Origin: Niallia circulans
GTDB lineage: Bacteria > Bacillota > Bacilli > Bacillales > Cytobacillaceae
Reading direction: 5' to 3'
NCBI RefSeq assembly: GCF_003726095.1
Contig: NZ_CP026031.1
Coordinates: 4,156,001-4,220,000, forward strand
DNA: 64,000 nucleotides
Shown here: one piece after another, positions 8,556 through 17,514 of the stretch
Position numbering within the stretch: the stretch's first letter is position 1
How the letters are laid out: every line of letters begins with the position of its first letter
Made by a program: the position numbers and the translations under genes
Notes under the pieces: model-generated
Databases searched by the model: none
Seen by the model: only the letters and a program-made list of their open reading frames with translations
What the model was told of the DNA's origin: nothing

Positions 8556-9401
8556 CTACTCCTCACTATTCAAAAATTCCCTTACATAAATTCTGTCTAC
8601 TCCCTCTAAAACAAGGGAACTATATTCAGCAAAATTAACCTTTGTGCTTTTCCCCTTTACAATAAAGTCCCCAGAAACTGCTCTAGTCTTATCCATTGCG
8701 GCATCGTAGAGTAAAGTAGCCCCTTTCGTGGGTGGAGAAGAGAAAAACTTCATCAATGGTTTTATATAAAAGGGAATACCTGATTTTTTTTCTTTCCGTA
8801 ACGTATTGTTACTCCCGGGGTCTACACTTAGAAACCGGAATCCATTGGCACTCTCTTTTTTTGCTATTTCTTTTGTCCATAAAGATAGAGCTAGCTTTGC
8901 TGTCGCATAGGGACCAAATAATCTTTTAAAGGAAGATGGATTTTCCAATGTGTCTGGATCAAACTGTTTCATATGAAGGATGACAGCTGAAGAGGTATTC
9001 ACAATTGTCTTATCCTCTCCCTTTTCAAATAAAGGGGACAGTTCCTTAAAAATAATATAAGGCACTACTGTCTGAAGTTCATAATGTAGTTCGCGATTTT
9101 GCTTAGAAAATAACAGCGAAGGAAAGGTGCCGCCGGCATTATTGAAAAGGAAATCTATTTTCTTCTCCGCTGCGTTTATTTCTTCCAGCGCTTTTTTTAG
9201 ACTGTTAAAATCAGATAAATCGGCTTTATAAATTCGTAACTGTCCTGTTGTAATTTTTGATTGAATAAAGATGTCATCCTTCAAAAAAGAAGAACGTATT
9301 AATGCAATGACTTGACTCCCTTCTGCTAGGATTTTTTTTGTTAATTCTAGACCAATCCCATTATTTGCTCCAGTAATGACTACTACCTTTCCTGTTTCCA
9401 A
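8556..9401 (-). CDS. Short-chain dehydrogenase/reductase (SDR)
   Basis: 281-residue SDR. The cofactor motif TGANNGIG is at residues 10-17, LFNNAGG marks the NNAG region, and the active-site Tyr/Lys are in PYATAKLALS. The start is taken as TTG at 9401 because CGGAGGG lies 8-10 nt upstream. The reading frame continues upstream to 9449 but has no ribosome binding site there. It is divergent from a TetR regulator with a palindrome between them, so it is probably the regulator's target. Substrate unknown. Confidence 0.85.
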   Translation of the reverse strand: METGKVVVITGANNGIGLELTKKILAEGSQVIALIRSSFLKDDIFIQSKITTGQLRIYKADLSDFNSLKKALEEINAAEKKIDFLFNNAGGTFPSLLFSKQNRELHYELQTVVPYIIFKELSPLFEKGEDKTIVNTSSAVILHMKQFDPDTLENPSSFKRLFGPYATAKLALSLWTKEIAKKESANGFRFLSVDPGSNNTLRKEKKSGIPFYIKPLMKFFSSPPTKGATLLYDAAMDKTRAVSGDFIVKGKSTKVNFAEYSSLVLEGVDRIYVREFLNSEE

Positions 9402-9458
9402 AATAATTCCCTCCGATAGGATAAATAATTTTTGTTGGTAAATGAACAATTGACACTT

Positions 9459-9497
9459 AAGTTACAATTGTCACTTAGCTTGAAAGGATTGTATAAT
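9459..9497 (+). promoter_or_regulatory. tetR-type promoter with overlapping palindromic operator
   Basis: An 18-bp near-perfect palindrome AAGTTACAATTGTCACTT (9459-9476, one mismatched pair) includes the -35 box TTGTCA (9468-9473). The -10 TATAAT (9492-9497) follows after 18 bp. A related half-site, CAATTGACACTTAA, lies directly upstream. Placement between divergent genes fits TetR control of both. Confidence 0.6.
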
Positions 9498-9562
9498 AAA
9501 TTTAAGCAAAGAAAAAGCAAAGAATTTTTTTATGTGACACAGGAAAGGAAATTGGTGCATAA

Positions 9563-10108
9563 ATGGATAAACGGGTTGAAAGAACACAAAAATTATTGCT
9601 GCAAAGTTTAATGATGTTTAATCTTAAGAATAAAAACTTTTATGAGATTTCCATCCGAGATTTATGCGAGCAAGCTGGAATTGCAAGGCAAACTTTTTAT
9701 AGAAATTATTTAGTGAAAGAAGACATCATTATAAGACAGATATCCAACGTAATGAGTGATTTTAAGTCGGTTTTAAAGCAGCAATCTTTTAACGCTTCAG
9801 GCTTTATTCAACTACTAATTCAATTTTGGAAACAAAATCAAGAGACATTTGTATTAATTGAATGGGCTGGAATTAGTAATGAATTTATTCGTCAGTTAGC
9901 CAATTTTAATAAGCTTGTAATGGAGCAACATAAAGCATTCGGTAAGAATAGTGAATATATTGCAAACTATTATGCAGGCGCTACTTACATGTTTTTAAAG
10001 ACATTTATGGAAAAGAACGATTTTAGCCAAGAGGCTTATGCCAAAGGAGCTGCGGTTTATAATCAGTTGACCAACCAATGCAAAGGTTTGTTTGAACCAC
10101 TTAATTAG
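9563..10108 (+). CDS. TetR/AcrR-family transcriptional regulator
   Basis: 181-residue TetR-type repressor. The N-terminal HTH (about 1-55) has the recognition region IRDLCEQAGIARQTFYRNY followed by the conserved K..II pattern. The C-terminal half is helical and of the DhaS/TetR_C_8 style. Divergent from the SDR gene, with an operator-like palindrome over its own -35, so it is probably autoregulated and controls the SDR. Confidence 0.88.
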   Translation: MDKRVERTQKLLLQSLMMFNLKNKNFYEISIRDLCEQAGIARQTFYRNYLVKEDIIIRQISNVMSDFKSVLKQQSFNASGFIQLLIQFWKQNQETFVLIEWAGISNEFIRQLANFNKLVMEQHKAFGKNSEYIANYYAGATYMFLKTFMEKNDFSQEAYAKGAAVYNQLTNQCKGLFEPLN

Positions 10109-10172
10109 GAATGGAGTTAAGTTCATAACATAGGAATAACAATATTTCCCATAAAAGAAACGGAGGACGAAT

Positions 10173-10742
10173 ATGAATAGAGAGACAGATGATTCAAAAC
10201 AGGTAGTTATTCAAGTTGGAACCGTGCTTAAAAAATTGCGAAAAGAGAGGCGGTTGAGTCTTGAAAATTTATCTGAGATATCAGGTGTAAGTAAGCTGAC
10301 GCTGGGAAATATTGAGCGGGGAGAAACTAATCCAACAATTGGGGTATTGTGGAAGATTTCGCAAAGTTTATCGATCCCTCTGATGGCGTTATTTTCCTCA
10401 GGAAACAGTGTAAATGTATCGCGAGCTGGTAGCGGGGTAAGAATTTTCGGAGATGATGGCAATTGGGCTGTAGAGCCGATTTTTCAAAATCAAAAGGATG
10501 AGATGGAAATGTGTCGAGCATATTTACAACCGCACAGTTCTTATTATCCAGAAAAGCATCACCCCAATACGACGGAAATAGCAACGGTGATGTCGGGAAC
10601 CATCACCATTAATGTCAATAATGAGTCATATATCTTAAATGAATATGATTCGATTAGTTTTGATGCAAATGGAAACCATTCCTATATAAATCAAACCGAT
10701 AACGTTGCTGTACTCTACATCTTATTGAGATACGGGAGATAG
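10173..10742 (+). CDS. XRE-family regulator with C-terminal cupin domain
   Basis: 189-residue protein. The N-terminal HTH (about 15-70) contains LSLENLSEISGVSKLTLGNIERGE. The C-terminal cupin (about 110-185) has the HHPNTTEIATVMSGTITI strand pattern and ends in YINQTDNVAVLYILLRYG. This architecture usually binds a small ligand in the cupin and controls a neighbouring transporter; the next gene is a CynX-type MFS protein. CGGAGGACG precedes the ATG. Confidence 0.88.
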   Translation: MNRETDDSKQVVIQVGTVLKKLRKERRLSLENLSEISGVSKLTLGNIERGETNPTIGVLWKISQSLSIPLMALFSSGNSVNVSRAGSGVRIFGDDGNWAVEPIFQNQKDEMEMCRAYLQPHSSYYPEKHHPNTTEIATVMSGTITINVNNESYILNEYDSISFDANGNHSYINQTDNVAVLYILLRYGR

Positions 10743-10943
10743 TGGTTAGGTTATACCATCCAGTAGCGGGGATATATTTTGTTCTAGAAAAAAGAATGGA
10801 CAAACACCCGCTTGTTATATTATATTATTCATTATCACGGTGAAAATATATTATAATATACCAAATTGCTTGGCTGACGACTTCTTATTAATGAGGAAGG
10901 ACTCATTTCATAGTCATTTGGCTATTAGAATCAGGAGGAAACA

Positions 10944-12161
10944 ATGACTAATCAACATATACAATCAAATCGAGCTGTTCATAAATCAGCCGTTTGGATG
11001 ATTGTTATAGGAATAATCTTTATTGCTGCTAATTTAAGAGCTCCATTAACATCAGTGGGTCCAATAGTAGGATTTATTAGGGATGATCTTCATATTTCTA
11101 ATACATTAGCAGGGATGATTACCACATTGCCATTATTATCTTTTGCGTTTTTTTCTCAGCTTGTACCTAAATTGGCTCGTAAATTTGGTGTGGAAATGAT
11201 GATTCTGATGTCTATTATCTTTCTTACACTAGGCATTATTTTACGTTCATTATCTGGGGTGGCTGCTTTATATATTGGTACTGCTGTGCTAGGATTGGCG
11301 ATTTCAATTTCTAATGTGCTATTACCAAGTCTGATTAAACAAGAGTTTCCAACTCGAATTGGATTAATGACAGGTGTATATTCTATTTCGATGAATTTAT
11401 TGGCTGCTATTGCTTCGGGAATAAGCGTTCCAATTGCCATTGGACTTGGAATTGGCTGGAAGGGTGGATTGGGAATTTGGGCGATACTTAGCTTCCTATC
11501 CATTTTATTCTGGCTGCCTCAAGTAAAGCATCTCAACAAGGAAACACCAGCTGTTCGAAATAAAGTAGTAGATACTCAGGTGAACTTGTGGCGCTCTCCA
11601 TTAGCTTGGCAGGTGACCTTATTTATGGGGTTACAATCGATGGTCTTTTACATTCTTATTGCATGGCTGCCTGAGATTTTACAACAACAAGGAATAAGTT
11701 CAGACCAATCTGGCTGGCTGCTTTCTGTGATGCAATTAGCATTACTTCCGTTTACCTTTATTGTGCCTATTATTGCAGGGCGTATGAAAAGTCAGCGTTC
11801 TTTAGTCACTATCATGAGCGTTTTGCTTTTAGCGGGGACACTTGGACTAATTTATGGAAGTGCAAAGTTAATTGTATGCTGGATTATCATGATAGGCATT
11901 GGGGGAGGTTGTGCCTTCAGTTTATCGATGATGTTTTTTGGCTTGCGAACGGAGAATGGCAGACAGGCTGCAGAACTATCTGGCATGGCTCAATCAGTTG
12001 GTTATTTACTCGCGGCTATTGGTCCTACGCTTTTCGGGTATTTACATGATGTAACGAATAGCTGGACTGTTCCGTTGTTCATTTTAGCTGCTGCTTCATT
12101 ACTGCTCTTTGTATTTGGATTAGGAGCAGCTAGAGATAGGTATGTAAGCACAAGTAAATAG
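10944..12161 (+). CDS. MFS transporter, CynX/NimT family
   Basis: 405-residue, 12-helix major facilitator. N-terminal AANLRAPLTSVGPIVGFIRD is characteristic of the CynX/NimT (cyanate/2-nitroimidazole) group and of B. subtilis YycB-like proteins. The substrate cannot be told from sequence. AGGAGG precedes the ATG. The 200-bp gap before it holds a perfect AT palindrome TATATTATAATATA near 10849 that may be part of its promoter or an operator for the XRE-cupin regulator. Confidence 0.87.
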   Translation: MTNQHIQSNRAVHKSAVWMIVIGIIFIAANLRAPLTSVGPIVGFIRDDLHISNTLAGMITTLPLLSFAFFSQLVPKLARKFGVEMMILMSIIFLTLGIILRSLSGVAALYIGTAVLGLAISISNVLLPSLIKQEFPTRIGLMTGVYSISMNLLAAIASGISVPIAIGLGIGWKGGLGIWAILSFLSILFWLPQVKHLNKETPAVRNKVVDTQVNLWRSPLAWQVTLFMGLQSMVFYILIAWLPEILQQQGISSDQSGWLLSVMQLALLPFTFIVPIIAGRMKSQRSLVTIMSVLLLAGTLGLIYGSAKLIVCWIIMIGIGGGCAFSLSMMFFGLRTENGRQAAELSGMAQSVGYLLAAIGPTLFGYLHDVTNSWTVPLFILAAASLLLFVFGLGAARDRYVSTSK

Positions 12162-12169
12162 TTTATCTT

Positions 12170-12215
12170 AACGAAGGTTTTTCCTGGTGCACCGCCGGAG
12201 AATCTTCGTTTTTTT
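12170..12215 (+). terminator. Terminator after MFS gene
   Basis: AACGAAG (12170-12176) pairs with CTTCGTT (12204-12210), with further pairing possible inside, followed by a T run to 12215. Confidence 0.8.
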
Positions 12216-12344
12216 GTGTGTGGGTTAAAAAAGACGAAGGAAGAATGAGATAGAAATGGAGATTATTGCTAAGTACATATAAAGTTTCACGGGGCTTTTC
12301 TGGGGAATAGTTAAGAGACTAAAACATTGGAGGGAATATTATTG

Positions 12345-12656
12345 ATGAATAATTATAATGCAGATCCCAACAAGGCAGAAGAAACAGTGAAAGAAATGAA
12401 TAGAAAAACAATCCAAGAGAAGCTAGAGAATTTTGATGAGTTTAAATCTTATTTAAGCAGTAAAATAGAAGTAGGCAAAAATCTTGGCATGGATGAAGAA
12501 CAATTAGCGAAAAGCGCGGAGAAAGTCGCTGGCTATCTTGCTAACAATGCAGAACCACAAAATCGAGAGGAGGCACTTCTTCAGGAACTGTGGAAAGTGG
12601 GAAATGAAGAGGAACGACATAAATTAGCACATATGCTTGTGAAATTGGCAAATTAA
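12345..12656 (+). CDS. DUF3243 family protein
   Basis: 103-residue small helical protein of the DUF3243 family (B. subtilis YmfJ-like), function unknown. Shows FDEFKSYLSSKIEVGKNLGM and, near the end, ELWKVGNEEERHKLAHMLV, both typical of the family. The ATG at 12345 with GGAGGG at 12329-12334 is favoured over the upstream in-frame TTG codons. Monocistronic. Confidence 0.82.
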   Translation: MNNYNADPNKAEETVKEMNRKTIQEKLENFDEFKSYLSSKIEVGKNLGMDEEQLAKSAEKVAGYLANNAEPQNREEALLQELWKVGNEEERHKLAHMLVKLAN

Positions 12657-12721
12657 TATTAATTCGGGATTTCAATTATTTAGAGGATAAAGGAAATGAG
12701 GGAAAGTTAATGAGAATTTAA

Positions 12722-12750
12722 AAAGGGCAATCGCTTTCGCGTTGCCCTTT
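12722..12750 (+). terminator. Terminator after DUF3243 gene
   Basis: AAAGGGCAA (12722-12730) pairs with TTGCCCTTT (12742-12750). The T run after it is poor, so it may be weak or act in both directions. Confidence 0.55.
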
Positions 12751-12871
12751 AAATATGTCTAAAAGAGTTTAAATTTATTAGTAGTCTACTTGATTTTACC
12801 GCCTCATAGTTGGTGAAATGGAGAATTTTCATCAAAAGATGGCAAAATCACGTATAACTTACTATTTGTAA

Positions 12872-12923
12872 TTGACAGAAAAATAGAAAACAAGTATTAT
12901 AATTGAGAATGATAATCATTTAT
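12872..12923 (+). promoter_or_regulatory. Fur-controlled promoter of the siderophore uptake operon
   Basis: Consensus -35 TTGACA (12872-12877), exact 17-bp spacer, -10 TATTAT (12895-12900). A Fur box (GAGAATGATAATCATTTAT, 12905-12923) matches 15 of 19 positions of the classic GATAATGATAATCATTATC and covers the expected transcription start. Iron-loaded Fur should block it. Confidence 0.85.
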
Positions 12924-12958
12924 ATTATAAAATAATATAGAAAAAGAGGGACATACAT

Positions 12959-14008
12959 ATGTTTAAAAAACGAAGAAAGCCATCTATTCCTATTTTTTTG
13001 TTCTCTATTGTAGCCATTCTTTTACTAGCGGGTTGTTCAAGTCAGTCATCTTCGAAGGCTGATAAAGAAAAATCGGCTGATTCCAATACAGATTCATCGT
13101 ATCCAATAACGATTAAGCATGCGCTTGGAGAGACTGTAATTAAGGAAAAACCTGAACGTGTTGCGACGATTGCCTGGTCTAACCAAGATGTAGCACTTGC
13201 GCTTGGCGTTGTACCTGTTGGTTTCTCAGCAGCAAATTATGGTGTTCAAGATGATAGCGGAATGTTACCTTGGACTGCAAAAAAACTTGAAGAGCTAGGT
13301 GAAAAAAATCCGAATATTTATCAAGATACAGATGGCATAGACTTTGAGGCGATTTCTGATTCTAATCCAGATGTCATTCTTGCAGCGTACTCAGGACTTA
13401 CACAGGAAGAGTATGATACTTTAAGTGAAATTGCTCCTGTTGTTGCATATCAAAAAAACCCTTGGGTTGCTTCTTGGCGTGAACAAGTAACGTATAATTC
13501 AATGGGGATGGGTATGGAAGAAGAAGGGAAGCAGCTTATTGCAGATACAGAAAAATTCATTGCAGATAAAGCAAGTGAGTTTCCTGAATTGAAAGGGAAA
13601 AAAGCGGCATTTGTAAGTGTTAATGGTGCTGACTTATCCAAGTTTTATATCTATTCACCAACAGATCCACGGGGTGAATTCCTTACAGAGTTAGGGATGG
13701 AATACCCGGAAAGTATTACCAGTCAAATTAAGGATCCAACTAGTTTCTATTTGGAAGTAAGTGCTGAAAATGCAGACATATTAAATGATGTAGATATTTT
13801 TGTATCGTATGGAAATGATAAAACACTTGCCGCTTTACAAAAAGATCCGATTTATGGAAAGATTCCAGCTGTACAGCGAGGGTCTGTTGTCATTATCGAG
13901 GATAATACGCCACTTGCAGCAGCCGGAACACCAAGTACACTTTCGATTGAATATACGCTCGACGAGTACCTAAAATTACTCTCAGAAGCTGTAAGTAAAG
14001 TGAAGTAA
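12959..14008 (+). CDS. Iron-siderophore ABC transporter substrate-binding lipoprotein
   Basis: 349-residue periplasmic-binding-like lipoprotein. A basic signal peptide ends in the lipobox LLAGC, giving lipidated C26. The mature part is of the FepB/FhuD/YhfQ type, with the early motif PERVATIAWSNQDVALALGVVPVG and the linker region typical of class III binding proteins. It delivers ferric siderophore to the permease pair encoded directly downstream. First gene of a Fur-controlled operon; its stop is immediately followed by the next ATG. The siderophore cannot be named from sequence. Confidence 0.9.
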   Translation: MFKKRRKPSIPIFLFSIVAILLLAGCSSQSSSKADKEKSADSNTDSSYPITIKHALGETVIKEKPERVATIAWSNQDVALALGVVPVGFSAANYGVQDDSGMLPWTAKKLEELGEKNPNIYQDTDGIDFEAISDSNPDVILAAYSGLTQEEYDTLSEIAPVVAYQKNPWVASWREQVTYNSMGMGMEEEGKQLIADTEKFIADKASEFPELKGKKAAFVSVNGADLSKFYIYSPTDPRGEFLTELGMEYPESITSQIKDPTSFYLEVSAENADILNDVDIFVSYGNDKTLAALQKDPIYGKIPAVQRGSVVIIEDNTPLAAAGTPSTLSIEYTLDEYLKLLSEAVSKVK

Positions 14009-15043
14009 ATGGAACAGACATCCGTTTTAAAAAATAAGCAGTTATTAATACCGAGAAAATTTATTAGCGTATTAGTAATTTCTATTATCTTAGTCGGTAT
14101 AAGTATATTGGCGTCTCTTGCTTTTGGATCTCGCACTGTTGGCTGGAATGAAATACTGGATGGATTATTCCATCCGGAAGTACAGTCTCACGGAGCAAAT
14201 GTTGTCCGCCAAAGAATTGCTAGAACTGTATTTAGTTTGTTGTGTGGTGCTGCATTGGGAGTTTCTGGTGCTCTTATGCAATCCGTCACTCGTAATCCGA
14301 TTGCAGATCCTAGTATATTAGGAGTAAACACAGGTGCAGCTCTATTTGTTGTTTGTGGGATATCCTTTTTCCATATTGGCACTGCTGGTCAATACATTTG
14401 GTTTGCATTAGTAGGAGCAATCTTAACTGCCATTTTTGTATTCGGAATTGGTTCGATGGGGAGTGGCGGTGCCACCCCCCTTAAACTCGTTTTAGCGGGA
14501 GCAGCGACAAGTGCAGCTTTATCCTCTCTTGTAATGGCTATTATGATTCCGCGTTCCAATGTTATGGATCAATTTAGATTTTGGCAGGTGGGAAGTGTTG
14601 GTGCTGGAAATTGGGATTCTATCTCTATTTTCATTCCTTTTCTCCTTATAGGCATTCTAATCGCCTTGTTCTCTGCCCCGGGCTTAAATGCTTTGGCCTT
14701 AGGGGATGAAGCAGCAAAGGGATTGGGTGTGCGGACCGGCACACTTAGACTTGTTGCGGCATTTGGAGGGGTCTTATTGTGTGGGGCAGCAACAGCTCTA
14801 GCGGGCCCAATTGGTTTTATAGGTTTACTTGCAACCCATGTGATCCGTCTTATTATTGGTCCTGATTTGCGCTACATTATTCCAATGTCCGCTCTAGCAG
14901 GAGCGATTATACTAACGATTTCAGATGTGTGCGGCCGGATTATTGGCAGTCCCGGTGAACTGGAAGTGGGCGTAGTTACAGCCTTTATCGGGGCACCAAT
15001 TTTAATCTTAATAACTATGAAAGCGAAAATGCGTACGTTATGA
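14009..15043 (+). CDS. Iron-siderophore ABC transporter permease (FecCD family)
   Basis: 344-residue permease with about ten helices. FecCD hallmarks are the N-terminal RIARTVFSLLCGAALGVSGA, the QSVTRNPIADPSILGVNTGA loop, and GPIGFIGLLATHVIRLIIG near the end, which contacts the ATPase. Starts at the base after the binding-protein stop and overlaps the second permease by ATGA, implying translational coupling. Confidence 0.93.
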   Translation: MEQTSVLKNKQLLIPRKFISVLVISIILVGISILASLAFGSRTVGWNEILDGLFHPEVQSHGANVVRQRIARTVFSLLCGAALGVSGALMQSVTRNPIADPSILGVNTGAALFVVCGISFFHIGTAGQYIWFALVGAILTAIFVFGIGSMGSGGATPLKLVLAGAATSAALSSLVMAIMIPRSNVMDQFRFWQVGSVGAGNWDSISIFIPFLLIGILIALFSAPGLNALALGDEAAKGLGVRTGTLRLVAAFGGVLLCGAATALAGPIGFIGLLATHVIRLIIGPDLRYIIPMSALAGAIILTISDVCGRIIGSPGELEVGVVTAFIGAPILILITMKAKMRTL

Positions 15044-16071
15044 TGAATGAATCAATGAATCTTATTATGGTAGGTAGAACAAGAAGACGTCGTCGTTTTA
15101 TTATTGTGATTTGTTTGTTAGCAATCATTGCTTTTGCTTTATGCTGCATGATGCTTATGCTGGGAAATACGATTTATCCAGTTGGGGATGTAATTAGTGT
15201 TTTACTAGGCGAGCAAGTGAAAGGAGCCTCTTTTGCGGTCGGAACAATCCGTTTTCCAAGGATGGTGGCTGGTGTTTTTGCTGGTTTTGCTTTTGGTATT
15301 TCGGGACATGTGTTTCAAACAATGCTTCGTAATCCTCTAGCAAATCCAAATGTTATTGGAATAACAGCTGGCTCAAGTGCCGCTGCGGTATTTTGTATCA
15401 TCGTTCTTCATGCAAGCAGTACTTTTGTCTCCATTGCTTCTATTATTGGTGGATTAGCTACAGTCCTGGTTATTTTTCTATTGTCGAAAGGAACTTCTTT
15501 TTCTATTGGCAGGTTAATATTGATAGGTATTGGCATACAGGCAATGCTAAATGCCGTAATATCCTATTTATTGCTAATTGGACAGCATCATGATGTTCCG
15601 ACAGCAATGAGATGGTTAAGTGGTAGTTTAAATGGGGTGAAGATGGAAAATATTTACCCGCTTATGATTACTGTTCTTCTTTTGGCACCTATCATTATCT
15701 TACTTGGAAAGCGACTCGATATGTTAGAGCTTGGCGAACAAACTGCCGCATCACTAGGCATCAACACAGATAGAACAAGAGTTGTACTGGTTATTAGTTC
15801 GGTTCTAATCATTGCGTTAGCTACTGCTACCACTGGACCGATTGCATTTGTTGCATTCCTTTCGGGCCCTATCGCTAAACGATTAGTTGGAATAGGATTT
15901 TCTAGTGTTATTCCAGCAGGTCTGGTGGGAATCATTTTGGTTTTAGCATCTGACCTTATTGGACAGTTTGCATTTGTCGCTAGATACCCAGTAGGTGTGA
16001 TCACTGGTATTCTAGGTGCACCATACTTAATCATGCTATTAATTCGAATGAATCGAAAGGAAGAATTGTAA
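15040..16071 (+). CDS. Iron-siderophore ABC transporter permease (FecCD family)
   Basis: 343-residue second FecCD permease with the same hallmarks: RFPRMVAGVFAGFAFGISGH, QTMLRNPLANPNVIGITAGS and GPIAFVAFLSGPIAKRLVG. It forms the heterodimeric channel with the preceding permease. It overlaps its neighbours by 4 and 1 nt. Confidence 0.93.
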   Translation: MMNESMNLIMVGRTRRRRRFIIVICLLAIIAFALCCMMLMLGNTIYPVGDVISVLLGEQVKGASFAVGTIRFPRMVAGVFAGFAFGISGHVFQTMLRNPLANPNVIGITAGSSAAAVFCIIVLHASSTFVSIASIIGGLATVLVIFLLSKGTSFSIGRLILIGIGIQAMLNAVISYLLLIGQHHDVPTAMRWLSGSLNGVKMENIYPLMITVLLLAPIIILLGKRLDMLELGEQTAASLGINTDRTRVVLVISSVLIIALATATTGPIAFVAFLSGPIAKRLVGIGFSSVIPAGLVGIILVLASDLIGQFAFVARYPVGVITGILGAPYLIMLLIRMNRKEEL

Positions 16072-16874
16072 TGGATAAGATACATGAGTTTCGAGCGGAA
16101 ATGTTAACAGCAGGCTATGAAGGCAAAACGATATTGCAAGATATTGAGCTTGAAATTCCGAGTAATAAAATTAGTGTGATTATCGGTGCAAATGGCTGCG
16201 GAAAATCAACGCTTTTAAAAACACTATCCAATCTTATTAAGTCTTCCTCTGGCAGTATTGCACTCGACGGAAAGGCAATTAGTAAATTTCCGCCAAAACA
16301 ATTAGCACGCATTCTCGGTATTTTACCACAATCTCCTATTGTACCAGAAGGAATAACAGTAGCAGATCTAGTTGGGCGAGGGAGATTTCCTCATCAAAAT
16401 TTCTTTAGTGGCTGGTCTAAGAAGGATTATGAAGCAGTTGCAGAAGCAATGGAAATTATGAAGATTACAGAATTTGCTAATCGAAATATTGATGAGCTCT
16501 CAGGTGGTCAGAGACAACGTGTCTGGATTGCAATGGCACTTGCTCAGCAAACAGATATTTTATTTCTTGATGAGCCAACCACTTTCTTAGATATCACCTA
16601 TCAAGTGGAAATATTAGATTTACTGACAGATCTTAATCGAAAATACGGTACAACGATCGTAATGGTCCTGCATGATATTAATCTTTCGGCACGATATGCA
16701 GACTATATTTTTGCACTGGAAAAAGGCAAGCTTGTAGGAGAAGGGAAGCCAGCTGATATCATTACAAGTAAGTTGGTTAAAGATATCTTTGGACTTAATT
16801 GTACGGTGATTAATGATCCGGTCTCAGGAACTCCTTTAGTTGTGCCGAAGGGCCGATATCATGTTAATGCATAG
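16071..16874 (+). CDS. Iron-siderophore ABC transporter ATP-binding protein
   Basis: 267-residue ATPase of the FepC/FhuC type: Walker A GANGCGKS (39-46), Q loop in LPQSP, signature LSGGQ (143-147), Walker B ILFLDE (163-168), switch His in VLHDINLSARYAD. It powers the FecCD pair. Its start overlaps the permease stop by one base (TAATG). Last gene of the iron operon. Confidence 0.93.
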   Translation: MDKIHEFRAEMLTAGYEGKTILQDIELEIPSNKISVIIGANGCGKSTLLKTLSNLIKSSSGSIALDGKAISKFPPKQLARILGILPQSPIVPEGITVADLVGRGRFPHQNFFSGWSKKDYEAVAEAMEIMKITEFANRNIDELSGGQRQRVWIAMALAQQTDILFLDEPTTFLDITYQVEILDLLTDLNRKYGTTIVMVLHDINLSARYADYIFALEKGKLVGEGKPADIITSKLVKDIFGLNCTVINDPVSGTPLVVPKGRYHVNA

Positions 16875-16886
16875 GTTTATGATGAG

Positions 16887-16922
16887 AAAGCCTTCAAGTA
16901 TATGAAAACTTGAAGGCTTTTT
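16887..16922 (+). terminator. Terminator of the iron uptake operon
   Basis: Perfect 13-bp inverted repeat (16887-16899 with 16908-16920), 8-nt loop, short T run. Confidence 0.85.
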
Positions 16923-17040
16923 GTGTCTATATACCGGACGATCTTAACACTGGCAATAATACTTTATTTTGGAAATAATATTGTTTCTTTTGGGCATATT
17001 ACATGTTATATGCCAAATCTTCTTTAAAGGATGATTATTT

Positions 17041-17514
17041 ATGTCCATCGCTATTATGTCACTGTTAGCATGTATAGTATTGATTGTATTTGCTATTGTT
17101 CCTAAAGGTTTAATGCTTACGGAAATTGTTTTTTTGTACTTTATTATTGCAATTTTAACAATTACAATATTTACAATATTAGATGTTAATTTGCACTGGG
17201 TCCCTCTTACTCGCACGGTTGAAGGTTCATTTGCTATGTATATTTGTCGCTTTATTGTGATTCCATTTCAAATTCTCTTGTCAATTTGCATACTTTGCTC
17301 TTCTTGGAAAATAAAATGGCGATTACTATTTTCCGGGATTATTGTATTATTCTTATGTTTGGAAGATCGGATATATATATGGGCAGATCTTCTTGCTTTC
17401 GAGAATTGGAATCAGTTATATTCTGCTCTTTTGTATGTTATATCAATAGTCTTAGTATGGTGGATAGCCCGCTGGTTTATTGGCCTAGATAAAGGAGAGT
17501 TGGAAGAAAAATGA
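17041..17514 (+). CDS. Hypothetical multi-pass membrane protein
   Basis: 157 residues, about five helices, no recognised catalytic motif. Pairs with the next gene (ATGA overlap), so the two are translated together. The general plan (short hydrophobic protein with W/Y-rich loops) recalls the CBO0543-type group, but this one is less clear than its neighbour. Function unknown. Confidence 0.65.
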   Translation: MSIAIMSLLACIVLIVFAIVPKGLMLTEIVFLYFIIAILTITIFTILDVNLHWVPLTRTVEGSFAMYICRFIVIPFQILLSICILCSSWKIKWRLLFSGIIVLFLCLEDRIYIWADLLAFENWNQLYSALLYVISIVLVWWIARWFIGLDKGELEEK

